Positions 62,301 to 64,000 of a stretch of DNA of 64,000 nt are shown here, in pieces (positions within the stretch are counted from its first letter, which is position 1; each line of letters begins with the position of its first letter). Under the pieces are notes generated by a model that was not told the DNA's origin, ran no database searches, and worked only from the letters and a program-made list of their open reading frames with translations. Both the position numbers and the translations under genes were made by a program. This DNA is from Camarhynchus parvulus (lineage: Eukaryota > Chordata > Aves > Passeriformes > Thraupidae), in NCBI RefSeq assembly GCF_901933205.1, contig NC_044574.1:22429733-22493732 (forward strand), written 5' to 3'.

Positions 62301-64000
62301 GACCTTAATAACATTTCATAAATTTTATTTAGCTATAAATTCTACGGAATCTTCACAAAATAATAAGAAATTGTCTTCTCAAAGGTACAGAATGTCCAGA
62401 AAAAAATGGGATGTGCTTTTTCTCAGCATCTTTTCCTAATGTAAATAGGAGGCAATGAAGATCAGCAGGATTATGTTGTTTAGGTTTCCTTCATTCATGC
62501 ACATGTCCACAAGACCTTGGAAGAAAAATGAAAATGAATGCTTGCCTTCAGATAGAATTTAAAGACACAAATATTCAGGGCATCTCACTTTCAGTCTTCA
62601 ATTTCAGACCTACTCTTAACTGTTTACCTCAGTAGTTTCCTCCACGGCCTGCAGGGAGACATGGGCATGTTTAATCAGCTATTCAATTCATACATCCTAA
62701 AGACTCTCAGGATGCAATGTAGAGGAGATTTTCTCTCATTGTGAATTATGACAACCCAAATAATTGTTTAAACTGGATATCTGACTTTTTAGAAAACTAA
62801 CCCACAAAAATCCTACCTAAAACTCTTCCAGTTAGGTTGTCCATACAAGCTGCATAGAAAACATTATAACAAACAATAACTGACACACCTTATGTCTTTT
62901 CCCAGTTATTATCAGTCAATATTACAGAATACCAATAGCAGAGAGACTGAGGACCCATCTCAGATATTCACCAACCATTGTGTACCCTTGTCAATGCCAG
63001 GTCCACATCTGGTCAACCTCTATCAGGGAACAAGTCTGGAGGGACTTGAGCGAAGGCTGCCACCTCTTGGTGAACTAAACAGCACAAATTTTGGCTTATC
63101 TGCTGGCAAATGATACACCACAGGTATTGAGTTAAAATTCATTCATTCCAAAGTCAGCAATAGATCCTTTATGTCATACCAGTGCATGTTATAATGTATG
63201 TTTGTATGACACTAAAGAAAAAACAAAAAACTAAATTATGCAGAGTCTTCTACAGAGGCCAAGATCACAAAATCTAAAACATAAAAATAAAAAAGTGAGT
63301 TTCATGAGTTTCAATTCAGAAATACACCTAGACTATCAAAGAGTAACACCAGTTTGGGTGGTGTCTTACATTCTAAACAGATGACATATCATGAATAGCA
63401 TTAAAATAACCCCTTAAATACATAGCATGTCAAATAAATACTGAGACATGTTAACATCCTTTTTTCCCCTCCAACTGAAATGTAAGATTGTTTTGTAAAA
63501 TGTTGCCATTTTCTTTTTATTTTCTTCTGGTGCAATATCACAATTTGAGTACTCCAGGCTTTTTCTCTTCCTTGGCAATTGTTCTGTAATATTGCTAAAA
63601 TCCCCAAAGCAACAAGAGCAGCAGTGCAAGAGTTGCTGCTGTTGCTGTTGTTTTTATCACAGACCTTTATATTGAATTAAATCCAATGATGACTCTGCAA
63701 GACCTCAATAAATATCAGCATGCATTTGAAATAACATTTGTCTTGCATTTTACAAATATTATCTTGTCCAACTTGTCCTCATGTCTTACATGGGACAGCA
63801 ATCTGACAGTGACATCATCCACATATTTTTCTTCGTGTAAAATCCTACAAGGTAAATACAGCATTTTGAAATGTCATTTGTTTACTTCTGTTGAATTTCT
63901 GTTTGATGAAGAATGAATATATTGGCTCCTCTGGCCAATACTAGGGAGAGAAAAATTAAATGAGAAGACATTTAAAATGATACTTCTATTTTAGTATGAA

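Larger units (their letters stand above)
51763..64000. other. non-coding unique sequence
   Basis: I see no confirmed gene and no clear mobile element. Small features are a 9-bp hairpin at 54767-54789, a direct repeat at 55567-55610, an A-rich tract at 57490-57545, a 10-bp tandem duplication at 59341-59360, and unassigned GC-richer patches near 58400-58650, 60040-60140 and 60900-61080. One minus-strand candidate exon at 55311-55424 is listed separately. Short open frames elsewhere look like chance. Confidence 0.5.

Noticed and set aside
1..64000. CRISPR arrays, bacterial operons, tRNA/rRNA genes
   Set aside because: There are no regularly spaced direct repeats, no tRNA-like T-loop plus acceptor pairing that I could find, and the repeat content is avian.

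Overview
This window looks like nuclear DNA from a bird, and the repeats suggest a neoavian such as a passerine. The evidence is the repeat content. There are 3' fragments of the avian CR1 LINE, several ending in the CR1 terminal octamer ATTCTATG or a decayed form of it. There are two near-complete solo LTRs and one 39-bp stub of the endogenous-retrovirus family whose ends read TGTCATGGTTTAACCCC (plus strand) and AGCTGAAACCAG. There is also one younger LTR with a U3/R layout like avian alpharetrovirus-related (ERVK-type) elements. The rest is AT-rich, CpG-poor, single-copy-looking sequence. It has no bacterial gene structure, no operons, no CpG island and no rRNA, tRNA or CRISPR that I could recognise.

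Layout: 1-16864 is non-coding unique sequence with minor low-complexity tracts. 16865-17461 is a solo LTR on the minus strand. 21345-22090 is a long CR1 fragment (+). 23474-24338 is a second CR1 (+), split by a 301-bp solo LTR (minus, 23833-24133) with a 6-bp target duplication and a run of 19 C. 28780-29397 is a CR1 (+), and 35145-35396 is a CR1 (+) of another subfamily. 35497-36070 is a second solo LTR (minus) of the same family as the first. 39855-40164 is a CR1 (+) and 41511-41936 a CR1 (minus). 46580-46740 and 46790-47036 are two neighbouring CR1 fragments (+). 51724-51762 is the LTR stub. 51763-64000 is unique sequence.

I could not support any protein-coding gene. Every open frame of 60 codons or more looks like chance, or lies over CR1 or LTR sequence. 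A few short segments are bounded by good splice-site consensus. The most interesting is a stop-free, length-symmetric 114-bp segment on the minus strand at 55311-55424. Chance pairs of this kind are expected in 64 kb, so these are leads and not annotations. The window could be intergenic, or an intron of a large gene; the sequence alone does not decide this. I found no convincing new biological system. The most informative structures are the nested LTR-in-CR1, the C19/G19 tract, a 61-bp block identical between two otherwise diverged LTRs, and two unusually good inverted repeats.
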